NCBI GenBank assembly: GCA_943329845.2
Contig: CALQFM020000004.1
Location: forward strand, 28,341-92,340
Reading direction: 5' to 3'
Source: Candidatus Kuenenia stuttgartensis
GTDB lineage: Bacteria; Pseudomonadota; Alphaproteobacteria; SMXS01
DNA length: 64,000 bases
Shown here: positions 40,264-53,554 of the stretch, piece after piece
Layout: each line of letters opens with the position of its first letter
Numbering within the stretch: the stretch's first letter is position 1
Translations under genes and position numbers: made by a program
The notes under the pieces: generated by a model
Seen by the model: only the letters and a program-made list of their open reading frames with translations
Told to the model about the DNA's origin: nothing
Database searches by the model: none

Positions 40264-41180
40264 AGCCTCATGTGGCGGTGATCAAGGGTGGCTGGTCCGC
40301 CGAGCGGGAAGTGTCGCTGGTGTCCGGTGGCGCGGCGGCGAAGGCTCTTGCGGCGCGCGGCTACAAGGTCACCGAAATCGACGCCGGCCATGATCTGGCG
40401 CACAAGCTGGCCGAAGTGAGGCCCGACGTGGTCTTCAACGGTCTCCACGGCCGCTGGGGCGAGGACGGCTGCGTCCAGGGCATCCTGGAGGTGCTGGAGA
40501 TTCCCTATACCCATTCGGGCGTCATGGCCTCGTCGGTCGCCATGAACAAGCCGATGGCCAAGCGTGTCTGCGCCGCGGCCGGTGTGCCGGTGGCCGAGGA
40601 CAAGGTCGTCGCTTCGAAAGATCTGTTCAGGGCCGATCCCCTGCCGCGTCCCTTCGTCGTCAAGCCGCTGGACGAGGGCTCGAGCGTCGGCGTCGTCATC
40701 ATGAAGCCAGGCGACAACACCTTCACGCCGGACATGGATGGACCGTGGCGCCAGAACGCGCAGGTCATGGTCGAGCGCTACATCGCCGGCCGCGAGTTGA
40801 CCTGTGCGGTGATCGGCGACCGCGCGACCAAGGGCGTCACCGAACTGCGGCCCAAGCGCGGTTTCTACGATTACGAGGCCAAGTACAGCGACGGGGTCAC
40901 CGAGCACCTGATCCCCGCGCCGGTGCCGCCAAAAGTCTACGAACAGGTCCGCGAACTTGCCCTGGCCGCGCACCGCGCGCTGGGCTGTCGCGGCGTGAGC
41001 CGGGCCGACTTCCGTTACGACGACACCGAGGACGGCACGGGCGAGCTGATCCTGCTGGAGGTCAACACCCAGCCCGGCATGACGCCGCTGTCCCTGGTGC
41101 CGGAGATGGCGGCCTACGAGGGCATGTCGTTCGAGGATCTCGTGGTGTGGATGGTGGAGGACGCGTCATGTCGTCGCTGA
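40260..41180 (+). CDS. ddl: D-alanine--D-alanine ligase
   Basis: A 306-residue ATP-grasp enzyme making D-Ala-D-Ala. It shows VIKGGWSAEREVSLVSG at the N-terminus, FNGLHGRWGEDGCVQG, YTHSGVMASSVAMNKPMAK, the ATP-binding PFVVKPLDEGSSVGV and the metal-binding EVNTQPGMTPLSLVPEMA. It lies in the typical alphaproteobacterial position between murB and ftsQ and overlaps ftsQ by 13 bases. Confidence 0.97.
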
Positions 41181-42127
41181 ACCCTGGACGCATCATGCCC
41201 GGCATCCGCGACATGGCCATGCCGAAGCGCGGCGAGAAGATCAAGCGTGGCAGCCGGCCGCAGATGACCGACCGCGAGGCGCAGGCCGCCTCGTTCATCC
41301 ACCGCCGCCGCATGCAGCGCGTCCGCCGGATCAGCGCCATCGTGGGCGGCACCATCATCGCCGTCGGCAGCCTGTGGATGTGGACAGCGGGCACGTTCGC
41401 GGCGATCGCGGAGGCCGCGCCGACCATGGTGCCCAGCATCTCGGACCTGTCGGGACTGACGGTCAACCAGATCGACGTGTCCGGCATCAAGAGCCTGGAG
41501 CCCGAGGAGATCATCATCGCCTCTGGTGTCGAGGACGGCCAGAAGATCGGCGACATCGACCTCGACGTGGTGCGCGAGCGCGTGGAATCGGTGGGTTGGG
41601 TGCGGACCGCGCGGGTCTCGCGCATCCTGCCGGGCACGATCCAGATCGCCGTGTCCGAGCGCACGCCCTACGCCTTCTGGCAGCAGAAGCGCAAGTTGCG
41701 CCTGATCGACCGCGAGGGCGTCGAGATCACCCAGAAGGATCTGGTCCATTTCGCCAGGCTGCCGCTCGTCGTCGGCGAGGGCGCGCCGAAATACGCGAAA
41801 GCCCTGTTCGACGTCATGGAAAGCGAGCCGGCGCTGGCGGCGAGGGTCAAGGCAGCGGTGCGCGTCGGCGACCGGCGCTGGGATCTGCATTTCGACAACG
41901 GCTCCATCGTCAGGCTGCCGGAGAACGGCGCGGACACGGCGTGGTATCGGCTTGCCGCGATGGAGAAAGCTGAAGGACTCCTGGAGCGCGACATCGTCTC
42001 GGTCGACATGCGGCTTGGGGACCGTACCACGGTCCGCCTGACGTCCGAGGCGGCGCAGGCGAAACGGGACGAGGAGGCCGCGGCGGCGAAAGCGGCCAAG
42101 GCGCTCAAGGACAACAACAAGGGCTAG
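41168..42127 (+). CDS. ftsQ: Cell division protein FtsQ
   Basis: A 319-residue bitopic protein: a basic cytoplasmic tail of about 55 residues (HRRRMQRVRRI), a membrane helix (SAIVGGTIIAVGSLWMW) and a periplasmic POTRA domain (LTVNQIDVSGIKSLEPEEII ... GWVRTARVSRILPGTIQIAV). The beta domain ends in a Lys/Ala-rich tail (AAAAKAAKALKDNNKG). It recruits FtsL/FtsB to the divisome. Its position just before ftsA is conserved. Confidence 0.95.
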   Translation: MSSLNPGRIMPGIRDMAMPKRGEKIKRGSRPQMTDREAQAASFIHRRRMQRVRRISAIVGGTIIAVGSLWMWTAGTFAAIAEAAPTMVPSISDLSGLTVNQIDVSGIKSLEPEEIIIASGVEDGQKIGDIDLDVVRERVESVGWVRTARVSRILPGTIQIAVSERTPYAFWQQKRKLRLIDREGVEITQKDLVHFARLPLVVGEGAPKYAKALFDVMESEPALAARVKAAVRVGDRRWDLHFDNGSIVRLPENGADTAWYRLAAMEKAEGLLERDIVSVDMRLGDRTTVRLTSEAAQAKRDEEAAAAKAAKALKDNNKG

Positions 42128-42141
42128 AGGAGGCACAACGG

Positions 42142-43395
42142 ATGTCGTCGGGTAAAGGTGGGTTGGTTGCAGCGCTCGACATCGGGTCGACGAAGATTTG
42201 TTGCTTCATCGCCCGCGTGGACGATGACGGCGGCATCAAGGTCGAGGGCATCGGGCACCAGGTATCCGAAGGCATGCGCTGTGGCGCGGTCGTCGACATC
42301 GAGGCCGTGGAGTCTTCTGTCCGCGCCGCCGCCGACGCGGCCGAACGCATGTCGGGCGAGACCATCCGCCGGGCCTTTGTCAACGTCTCCAGCGGCTTCC
42401 CGAACTCGGAAGCGATCCATGTGGAGGTGAAGATCGCCGGCCACCAGGTGGGCGAGAACGATATCCGCCATGCCCTCGATGAGGCCCGCCGCAAGGCCGA
42501 GCTGCTCGAGCGCGAGGTGCTTCACACCATTCCGGTCACCTATGCCATCGACGGCTCGCGCGGCATCCGCGATCCGCGCGGCATGTATGGCGACCGCCTC
42601 GGCGTCGACATCCACGTCGTGACCGCCGCCAGCGGCCCGCTGCGCAACCTCCAGCTCTGCATGGAGCGCGGCCATCTCGGGATCGCCGGGCTCTGCGTGT
42701 CGCCCTATGCCTCGGGCCTGGCCTGCCTGGTCGAGGACGAGCGCCAGATGGGCGTCACCGTCATCGACATGGGCGGCGGCACGACCACCATCGCCGTCTT
42801 CATGGAGGATGCGCTGGTCTACACCGATGTGGTGCCGATCGGCGGCCAGCACATCACCAACGATATCGCCCGCGGCCTGCTGACTCCCATCGCCGACGCC
42901 GAGCGGCTCAAGACCCTGCATGGCAGCGCGCTGCGTGGGTCGTCGGACGACCGCGAGATGATCAACATCTCCCAGATGGGCGAGGCCGAGCGCGACCATA
43001 CCCAGAGCGTGCCGCGCTCCATGCTCACCGGCATCATCCAGCCCCGCGTCGAGGAGATCTTCGAGGCGGTGCACGAGCGGCTGATCTCGTCGGGCTTCGA
43101 CCAGGTCGCCGGCAAGCGCGTCGTCCTCACCGGCGGCGGCAGCCAGCTCCAGGGCGCGCGCGAGCTCGCCACCCGCATTCTCGATAAACAGGTCCGCCTG
43201 GGCCGTCCGCTGCGCGTGGACGGGCTCGCCGAGGCAACCGTCGGACCAGCTTTTGCCACCTGTGCAGGTTTGTTGGCCTACGCGGCACAGGGGTTTGTCC
43301 GCAAGGGCACCATGACCACGACCACCATGCTGGCTCCGACGGAGTCCAGAAGCACCATGGCGCGCGTAAGCCAATGGATTCGCGAGAACTTCTAA
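42142..43395 (+). CDS. ftsA: Cell division protein FtsA
   Basis: A 417-residue actin-like ATPase that tethers FtsZ to the membrane. Phosphate and connect motifs include [33 protein letters not shown] and [17 protein letters not shown]. The 1C/SHS2 region lies in residues about 85-165. The C-terminus ends with the amphipathic membrane-targeting helix [12 protein letters not shown]. It starts 14 bases after ftsQ with AGGAGG upstream. Confidence 0.98.
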   Translation: MSSGKGGLVAALDIGSTKICCFIARVDDDGGIKVEGIGHQVSEGMRCGAVVDIEAVESSVRAAADAAERMSGETIRRAFVNVSSGFPNSEAIHVEVKIAGHQVGENDIRHALDEARRKAELLEREVLHTIPVTYAIDGSRGIRDPRGMYGDRLGVDIHVVTAASGPLRNLQLCMERGHLGIAGLCVSPYASGLACLVEDERQMGVTVIDMGGGTTTIAVFMEDALVYTDVVPIGGQHITNDIARGLLTPIADAERLKTLHGSALRGSSDDREMINISQMGEAERDHTQSVPRSMLTGIIQPRVEEIFEAVHERLISSGFDQVAGKRVVLTGGGSQLQGARELATRILDKQVRLGRPLRVDGLAEATVGPAFATCAGLLAYAAQGFVRKGTMTTTTMLAPTESRSTMARVSQWIRENF

Positions 43396-43426
43396 CCGGG
43401 CATCCCCCAGCCCAAGGAGACCGAAA

Positions 43427-45070
43427 ATGGCTATATCCCTGAGTACACCGGCGATCACGGAGCTCAAGCCCAAGATTCTCGTCGTCGGCGTCGGTGGCGC
43501 CGGCGGCAATGCCGTCAACAACATGATCCGATCGAGGCTCGAAGGCGTCGAGTTCGTCGTCGCAAACACCGACGCACAGGCCCTCAGCAACTCGGAATGC
43601 GAGCGTCGCATCCAGCTCGGCGTGCAGATCACGCAGGGCCTGGGCGCGGGCGCCCGTCCCGACATTGGCGCTGCCGCCGCGCAGGAAGCCATCGACTATT
43701 TGCGGGAGCCCCTCGCGGGCGCCCACATGGCGTTTATTACGGCCGGCATGGGGGGTGGCACTGGGACCGGTGCCGCCCCCGTCATTGCCCGGATGGCGCG
43801 CGAGCAGGGCATCCTGACCATCGGCGTCGTCACCAAGCCGTTCCAGTTCGAGGGCTCCCGCCGCATGACGATCGCGGAAGAGGGCATCGAGGAACTGCAG
43901 AAATACGTCGACACCCTGATCATCATCCCGAACCAGAACCTGTTCCGCCTGGCGAACGAGAAGACCACCTTCGCCGACGCCTTCAACATGGCGGACAACG
44001 TGCTGCATTCGGGCGTGCGCGGCATCACCGACCTGATGGTGATGCCCGGCCTGATCAATCTCGACTTCGCCGACGTTCGCACGGTGATGATGGAGATGGG
44101 CAAGGCGATGATGGGCACCGGCGAGGCCGAGGGCGACACCCGCGCCATCGAGGCCGCCGAGGCCGCCATCAACAACCCGCTGCTCGACGAAGTGTCGATG
44201 AAGGGCGCCCACGGCGTGCTCATCAACATCACCGGCGGCATGGACCTGACCCTGTTCGAGGTCGATGAAGCGGCCAACCGCATCCGCAGCGAAGTGGATC
44301 CGGACGCCAACATCATCGTCGGCTCGACCTTCAACGAGGCCATGAACGGCAAGATGCGCGTGTCGGTGTTCGCCACGGGCATCGAGGCCGAGCAGGCCGC
44401 CCGCGCCTCGAGCACCACCGTCATGTCTTTCCCGAGCATCCCGGCCCAGCCGCGGACCGTGGGCGGCTACAACGGCGGCGCCGCTACCGCCGCCGTGCTG
44501 CATGCTCCGGGACGGGTCGCCCCCGCCGCGGCGCCTGCCATGCCCGCCATGATGTCGGCCGCTCCGCTGGTCGCACCGATGGCCGAGCCGGTCGCCGTCG
44601 CGGAACCGGAGGAGGAGTTGCTGACACTCGACGTCGCCGACATGGTGGCCGAGGAGCCGGCGATGCCGCGCCCGTCAGACATCGCCCCCGCCCGTGAAGC
44701 GGCCAGCGCCGAAATGCCGCTCCGTCCGGCCCCGCGCGACGCCGACGCGTTCTTCGCGCCGCCGAAGCCCATGGAGCCGGAACGGCCCGCCGCCAACGAG
44801 CCGCGCTTTACCACGCGTCCCGATCCCTTCGCCGAAGCGGCCATGGCCAATGGCGCGGCTCCCGCGGCGTCGAAGCCCAGCCTGTTCGAGCGGATGACCG
44901 GCCGCGGCAAGAAGCCGGAACCGGTCGCCGATCGCGGCGGGCCGCGCATCACCCGCGAGGAAGCACCGATGACCCTGCGCAACGCCGGGCCGCGGAGCGA
45001 CGGCGCGGGCGGTTCGGGTGCCGAGGACCAGATCGACATACCGGCGTTCCTGCGCCGGCAGGCGAACTGA
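43427..45070 (+). CDS. ftsZ: Cell division GTPase FtsZ
   Basis: A 547-residue tubulin homologue forming the Z-ring. The GTP signature [10 protein letters not shown] is at about residue 108, and the core (residues 15-325) is followed by a long Ala/Pro-rich acidic linker of about 200 residues, typical of alphaproteobacteria. The conserved C-terminal peptide DIPAFLRRQ, which binds FtsA and other partners, ends the protein. AAGGAGA precedes the ATG. It is the last gene of the dcw block. Confidence 0.98.
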   Translation: MAISLSTPAITELKPKILVVGVGGAGGNAVNNMIRSRLEGVEFVVANTDAQALSNSECERRIQLGVQITQGLGAGARPDIGAAAAQEAIDYLREPLAGAHMAFITAGMGGGTGTGAAPVIARMAREQGILTIGVVTKPFQFEGSRRMTIAEEGIEELQKYVDTLIIIPNQNLFRLANEKTTFADAFNMADNVLHSGVRGITDLMVMPGLINLDFADVRTVMMEMGKAMMGTGEAEGDTRAIEAAEAAINNPLLDEVSMKGAHGVLINITGGMDLTLFEVDEAANRIRSEVDPDANIIVGSTFNEAMNGKMRVSVFATGIEAEQAARASSTTVMSFPSIPAQPRTVGGYNGGAATAAVLHAPGRVAPAAAPAMPAMMSAAPLVAPMAEPVAVAEPEEELLTLDVADMVAEEPAMPRPSDIAPAREAASAEMPLRPAPRDADAFFAPPKPMEPERPAANEPRFTTRPDPFAEAAMANGAAPAASKPSLFERMTGRGKKPEPVADRGGPRITREEAPMTLRNAGPRSDGAGGSGAEDQIDIPAFLRRQAN

Positions 45071-45171
45071 CCAGACGGGGGAAACCTGTTCCGGGCAAAC
45101 AAGGACAAGCGGACATCGGATGGCTTGCTTATCTCCTTCTAGGCTCCTTAGAATGCGCGTCTTCGCGGATT

Positions 45172-45200
45172 TTGACGGGGTCGGGTGTTCGTGCTAAGCA
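45172..45200 (+). promoter_or_regulatory. Candidate promoter for bamD-recN-ligA
   Basis: TTGACG at 45172-45177, a 17-base spacer and TAAGCA at 45195-45200, in the 185-base gap between ftsZ and bamD. The -35 is close to consensus; the -10 is weak. No gene fits in the gap, where lpxC would be expected. Confidence 0.4.
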
Positions 45201-45255
45201 GCCCACCGGTGTCGGTAAGCCCAAGACGACCTTGTGAGCCTGGAAAGGTGCCTGT

Positions 45256-46140
45256 GTGACCGTTGATCGCGTTCGACCTGGATTCCTGATGCCCCTGTCG
45301 GTCTCCCGGGGGCTGAAGTCCGCCAGGCTCAAGATTGCTGTGGCCGCCGTTGTGCTTGCGGCGACCCTCAGCGCCTGCGGCGGTGACAAGATCGAATACG
45401 CCGACGCCGACGTTGGCACCCTCTACAATAAGGCCCACGAGTTCATGGCGGCGGGCCAGTACCGGTTCGCCGCCGTGATGTTCGACGAGGTCGAGCGCCA
45501 GCACCCCTATTCGGTGTGGGCGCGCCGGGCGACCCTGATGTCGGCCTACAACCACTACCTGTCGAACGACTACGACTCGTCGATTCTCGCCTCCCAGCGC
45601 TTCCTGGCGCTGCATCCCGGCAACCGTGACGCGCCCTATGCCTATTATCTGGTCGCCATTTCCTACTACGAGCAGATCTCGGACGTGGGCCGCGACCAGA
45701 AGGCGACCCAGCAGGCGCTCGACGCGCTGAACGAGGTGATCCGCCGTTTCCCGGGCACCGACTACGCCGAGGACGCCAAGCTCAAGGTCGAGCTGACCAT
45801 GGACCATCTCGCCGGCAAGGAGATGACCATCGGCCGATTCTACATGACCCAGACCGAGTACATCGCCGGCATCTCGCGCTTCCGCAAGGTGGTCAAGGAC
45901 TTCCAGACCACCAGCCAGGTGCCCGAGGCGCTACACCGCCTGGTGGAGTGCTATCTGGCAGTCGGTCTGAATCTGGAAGCGCAGAAGGCAACTGCGGTCC
46001 TCGGCTATAATTTCCCCGACAGCAAGTGGTTCCAGTACAGTTACGACCTGCTTGAGGGCAAGGGCCTGGAACCCTTGGACCTGCCCGAGGACAAGGGACC
46101 ACATGGCGGCGCGGGCAACTTCTTCGAATGGCTCTTCTGA
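45256..46140 (+). CDS. bamD: Outer membrane assembly lipoprotein BamD
   Basis: A 294-residue lipoprotein of the BAM complex, which inserts beta-barrel proteins in the outer membrane. The hydrophobic segment and lipobox (VVLAATLSAC) are followed by TPR repeats (ADVGTLYNKAHEFMAAGQY onward) typical of BamD/ComL. The GTG at 45256 has GGAAAGG seven bases upstream; an ATG at 45289 gives a shorter signal peptide and is also possible. It lies just before recN, as in other alphaproteobacteria. Confidence 0.95.
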   Translation: MTVDRVRPGFLMPLSVSRGLKSARLKIAVAAVVLAATLSACGGDKIEYADADVGTLYNKAHEFMAAGQYRFAAVMFDEVERQHPYSVWARRATLMSAYNHYLSNDYDSSILASQRFLALHPGNRDAPYAYYLVAISYYEQISDVGRDQKATQQALDALNEVIRRFPGTDYAEDAKLKVELTMDHLAGKEMTIGRFYMTQTEYIAGISRFRKVVKDFQTTSQVPEALHRLVECYLAVGLNLEAQKATAVLGYNFPDSKWFQYSYDLLEGKGLEPLDLPEDKGPHGGAGNFFEWLF

Positions 46141-46179
46141 TTCGCTCCTGACCGCCTTGGGTCGGATCCGGGACGGCGC

Positions 46180-49934
<3,755 letters not shown>

Positions 49935-50012
49935 GCCCAGGCCGCCCATGTGCTATCGTCCCTGACGCGCCGAAGCAGCGCCCGACGGCACTGAACCGCT
50001 CATGGAGGCACC

Positions 50013-50195
50013 ATGCCGGATATCGCCATGTGCATGGACAATGCGTGTCCCAGCGCCGCCCGCTGCTGGCGCCATGAAGCGCCGTCCGATGGCGACATGC
50101 AGACCTATGGCTTCTTCCGGCGTGGTGAAAGCGACGCCAGGTGCCATGCCTTCTGGCCGATGGAGCCCCTCGGCGATGATCTCAGGCCAGGGTGA
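50013..50195 (+). CDS. Cys-rich micro-protein, putative metal-binding
   Basis: A 60-residue protein with four cysteines at positions 7, 12, 18 and 44 in the pattern C-x4-CP-x4-CWR then RCHAFWP. The ATG follows GGAGG at six bases, a better ribosome site than most genes here. The spacing CxxxxCPxxxxC and the closing CxxFW recall a small uncharacterised family I have seen annotated only as hypothetical. The four Cys could bind zinc or iron. It is monocistronic, between ligA and convergent prmA. Function unknown. Confidence 0.7.
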   Translation: MPDIAMCMDNACPSAARCWRHEAPSDGDMQTYGFFRRGESDARCHAFWPMEPLGDDLRPG

Positions 50196-50198
50196 CCG

Positions 50199-50213
50199 GC
50201 GGGAACGTCCCGC
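50199..50213. terminator. Short hairpin between convergent genes
   Basis: GCGGGA-ACG-TCCCGC forms a perfect 6-bp stem three bases after the micro-protein stop and 15 bases from the end of prmA. There is no clear T-run on either strand, so it may only aid termination or mRNA stability. Confidence 0.35.
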
Positions 50214-50228
50214 GGTTGCATTGAGGCG

Positions 50229-51119
50229 TCACGCCTTCCCCAGCACCAGCGTCACCCATTCGCCCACCGGATAACGGCGCAACAGACGCATTCCCCTGTG
50301 ACGATAGGCGGCAAACACGCCCGCCTCCTGCTGCCTCAGGAAGCCGGACAGCACCAGCGTGCCGCCGGGCTCGAGCGCGGCGGTCAGGTCGGCGGCAAGC
50401 TGGACAAGCGGCTTGGCCAGGATGTTGGCGGTGATCAGGTCGTAGGGACCGCGCTCGCGGATCGCGGGATGGTGCAGGCCGACGGCCGTTACCACGTCGA
50501 TGCGGCCGCCCACGCCGTTGTCCCTGGCGTTGGCGATGGCGATCTTCACCGCCTCCGGGTCGATGTCGCTGGCCAGCACCCGGCACGGCCAGGCCTTCGC
50601 CATGGCCATTGCGAGGATGCCGCTGCCCGAGCCCACGTCGAGCGGGTTGCGGGCGGTGCCGGTGCGGGCGAGCGCGTCGAGGGCGCGCAGGCAGCCGGCG
50701 GTCGTTTCGTGCTGGCCGGTGCCGAACGCCATGCCCGCGTCGATCAGGATGGCGTAGCGGTCGAGTGCCGGCTTCGGGTGGTGGCTGCCATGGACGTAGA
50801 AGCGCCCGGCGCTCACGGGCTGGTGGTGCTTCAGAGATTCGGCGACCCAGTCGACCGGCTCCAGCTCGGTGACCTTCACCTTGACGCTGTCGGCGCCCTG
50901 TTCGGCAAGGGCCTTGTTGAGCCGGCGGCTCAGCACCGATCCGCTGACCGGCTCGTCCACCACCACCGCGACGCCCCAGAGCTGGTCGCCGGTGATCTCG
51001 AAGCTCATCACGACCGGCGGATCGTCCTCCGAGCCCAGCGTAGCGAAAAAACCTTCCACGATGGGCACGGCCGATTTCGGCACCTCCACATGCACCTGCC
51101 ACGACACGGCGTCGGTCAT
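50229..51119 (-). CDS. prmA: Ribosomal protein L11 methyltransferase PrmA
   Basis: A 296-residue SAM-dependent methyltransferase modifying L11. The N-terminal substrate-recognition domain is followed by AFGTGQHETTAGCL, the SAM motif LDVGSGSGILAMAMAKAW, ASDIDPEAVKIA and the catalytic-region ITANILAKPLVQLA. The start overlaps the helicase stop as ATGA, so the two genes form a minus-strand operon. Confidence 0.96.
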   Translation of the reverse strand: MTDAVSWQVHVEVPKSAVPIVEGFFATLGSEDDPPVVMSFEITGDQLWGVAVVVDEPVSGSVLSRRLNKALAEQGADSVKVKVTELEPVDWVAESLKHHQPVSAGRFYVHGSHHPKPALDRYAILIDAGMAFGTGQHETTAGCLRALDALARTGTARNPLDVGSGSGILAMAMAKAWPCRVLASDIDPEAVKIAIANARDNGVGGRIDVVTAVGLHHPAIRERGPYDLITANILAKPLVQLAADLTAALEPGGTLVLSGFLRQQEAGVFAAYRHRGMRLLRRYPVGEWVTLVLGKA

Positions 51120-53449
51120 TTGGCGGGCTCCACGAAGGAATCCAGCACCCGCTTGGTGCCGGCTTTGTCGAACTCGATCTCCAGCTTGTTGCCTTCCACG
51201 TCGATGATGCTGCCGTAGCCGAATTTCTGGTGGAACACCCGCTCGCCAACGGCGAAGTGCGACGGCGCGGCCGCGCTGACCATGATCCTGTCGGCCTTGG
51301 CGATGATGGTTGGTTGCGCCCGCTGTGCCGCCGCCCGCCGCTCGCCCAGCGACCGATAGTCGCCGCTGGAGAAACCGCCGCCAGAGTCGGTCGAACGCGG
51401 CACGCCGCCGCCATAGGCGTTGTAGCTCTGGTAGTCGTAACGGTTGCCCTGGTAGAGGCCTGGCGCGGCCTCCCGCTCCACGTGGCTTTCAGGTAACTCT
51501 TCGATGAACCGCGACGGCAGCGAGGACTGGTACTGGTTGTAGATGCGGCGGTTGGCCGCGGCGCTGATGAAGGCGCGCTCGCGGGCGCGGGTGATGCCCA
51601 CATAGGCGAGCCGCCGCTCCTCCTCGAGCCCGGCATTGCCGCTCTCGTCCAGCGTCCGCTGGCTCGGGAACACGCCTTCCTCCCAGCCGGGCAAGAATAC
51701 GGCGCGGAACTCCAGGCCCTTGGCGCTGTGCAGGGTCATGACGTTGACCTTGTCGTCGTCGGCCATCTCGTCGACGCTGGTCGCCAGCGACACGTGCTCC
51801 AGGTATCCGCCCAGATTCTCGAACGGCTCCATGGCGCGCACCAGCTCCTGCAGATTGTCGAGCCGGCCGGGCGCCTCGATGGAGCGGTCGAGCTGCCACA
51901 TCTCGGTGTAGCCTGACTCGTCGAGGATCATCTCGGCCAGTTCCACATGGGGAATGCTGTCGAGCAGCTTGCGCCAGCGCGAGAAGTTCTCGACCAGATC
52001 GCGCAGCGCGGCGCGGGTCTTGGGGCGCTGATCCTCGCTCTCCGCCAGCATGCCGGCGGCGGCGATCATCGGCACGGCATGAGCGCGCTGGATATCGTGC
52101 ATGGCGCGGATCGTCACGTCGCCCAGGCCACGCTTGGGCACGTTGACGATGCGCTCGAACGCCAGGTCGTCGTCGGGCTGGTGCACCACGCGCAGATAGG
52201 CTAGCGCGTCGCGAATCTCCTGCCGCTCGTAGAACTTCAGGCCGCCCAGCACCCGGTACGGGACGCCGATGGTCATGAAGCGCTCCTCGAACTCGCGGGT
52301 CTGGAAACCGGCGCGGACCAGTACGGCCATGTGATTGTAGTGCATGCCCTTGCGGTGCAGGTCCTCGATGGTGTCGCCGACAACGCGGGCTTCTTCCTCG
52401 CTGTCCCAGACGCCGGTGATCCTGATCTTCTCGCCGGTGTCGACGTCGGTCCACAGGGTCTTGCCGAGGCGTCCTGCGTTGGCGGCGATCAGGCCGGAGG
52501 CCGCGCCCAGAATGTGCGGCGTCGACCGGTAGTTCTGTTCGAGCCGGATGATCTTCGCGCCGGGAAAATCCTTCTCGAAGCGCAGGATGTTGCCGACCTC
52601 GGCGCCGCGCCAGCCATAGATGCTCTGGTCGTCATCGCCGACGCAGCAGATGTTGTGGTGCTTCTGCGCCAGCAGCCGCAGCCACAGATACTGCGCCACG
52701 TTGGTGTCCTGGTACTCGTCGACCAGGATGTATTTGAAGCGGCGGTGATACTCGGCCAGCACGTCGGGGTGCTGGGTGAAGATGCTGACGTTGTGCAGCA
52801 GCAGGTCGCCAAAGTCGCAGGCGTTCAGCGTCTTCAACCGCTCCTGGTACTGCCGGTAGAGCAGGCCGCCCTTGCCGTCGAAGGAATAGACGTCCTCATT
52901 GGGAATCTTGTCCGGCGCCAGGGCGCGGTTCTTCCAGCCGTCGACCAGGCTGGCGAACACGCGCGCCGGCCAGCGTTTGTCGTCGATGTTCTCGGCCTGC
53001 AGGAGCTGCTTGATCAGCCGGATCTGGTCGTCGGTGTCGAGGATGGTGAAGTTGGCGCGTAATCCCACCAGTTCGGCATGCCGGCGCAGGATGCGCGCGG
53101 CGACCGCGTGGAACGTGCCAAGCCACGGCATGCCCTCGACCGCCTGACCGATCAGCTCGGCAACGCGGTGCTGCATCTCGCGGGCGGCCTTGTTGGTGAA
53201 GGTCACCGCCAACACCTGGCCGGGCCAGGCCTTTCCGCTGTTGATGATGTGGGCGAGCCGGGTGGTCAGCGCCTTGGTCTTGCCGGTGCCGGCACCCGCC
53301 AGCAGCAGCACGGGGCCGTCGAGCGTGGTCACCGCCAGACGCTGCGGCGCATTGAGACCGCGCAGATAGGGCGGTTCCGCCCCGAATCCGGGGCGGTTCG
53401 CGGGGCCCGGTTCGGCCGGGAAATCGTCGAGATCGAAGGGGTCTGACAT
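51116..53449 (-). CDS. pcrA: ATP-dependent DNA helicase UvrD/PcrA
   Basis: A 777-residue superfamily 1A helicase. Q-motif LNAPQRLAV, Walker A AGAGTGKT (residues 51-58), motif Ia TFTNKAAREM, Walker B LVDEYQDTN, motif III GDDDQSIYGWRGA and motif VI VGITRARERAF are all present. The C-terminus has the short Tudor-like tail (GERVFHQKFGYGSIIDVEGN) seen in PcrA/UvrD. It acts in nucleotide excision and mismatch repair. The ATG at 53449 is chosen as the start of the conserved N-terminus; the open frame upstream is not helicase-like. Confidence 0.96.
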   Translation of the reverse strand: MSDPFDLDDFPAEPGPANRPGFGAEPPYLRGLNAPQRLAVTTLDGPVLLLAGAGTGKTKALTTRLAHIINSGKAWPGQVLAVTFTNKAAREMQHRVAELIGQAVEGMPWLGTFHAVAARILRRHAELVGLRANFTILDTDDQIRLIKQLLQAENIDDKRWPARVFASLVDGWKNRALAPDKIPNEDVYSFDGKGGLLYRQYQERLKTLNACDFGDLLLHNVSIFTQHPDVLAEYHRRFKYILVDEYQDTNVAQYLWLRLLAQKHHNICCVGDDDQSIYGWRGAEVGNILRFEKDFPGAKIIRLEQNYRSTPHILGAASGLIAANAGRLGKTLWTDVDTGEKIRITGVWDSEEEARVVGDTIEDLHRKGMHYNHMAVLVRAGFQTREFEERFMTIGVPYRVLGGLKFYERQEIRDALAYLRVVHQPDDDLAFERIVNVPKRGLGDVTIRAMHDIQRAHAVPMIAAAGMLAESEDQRPKTRAALRDLVENFSRWRKLLDSIPHVELAEMILDESGYTEMWQLDRSIEAPGRLDNLQELVRAMEPFENLGGYLEHVSLATSVDEMADDDKVNVMTLHSAKGLEFRAVFLPGWEEGVFPSQRTLDESGNAGLEEERRLAYVGITRARERAFISAAANRRIYNQYQSSLPSRFIEELPESHVEREAAPGLYQGNRYDYQSYNAYGGGVPRSTDSGGGFSSGDYRSLGERRAAAQRAQPTIIAKADRIMVSAAAPSHFAVGERVFHQKFGYGSIIDVEGNKLEIEFDKAGTKRVLDSFVEPAK

Positions 53450-53554
53450 GGTCAACGGGTTTATAGCACGGCACCTGCGCGGGTCAGCAGTTTTCGGGCG
53501 GTTGCGGAACCCTACATATAAGGCGTCAATGCCGGGATTCAGGGGATAGCCAGG

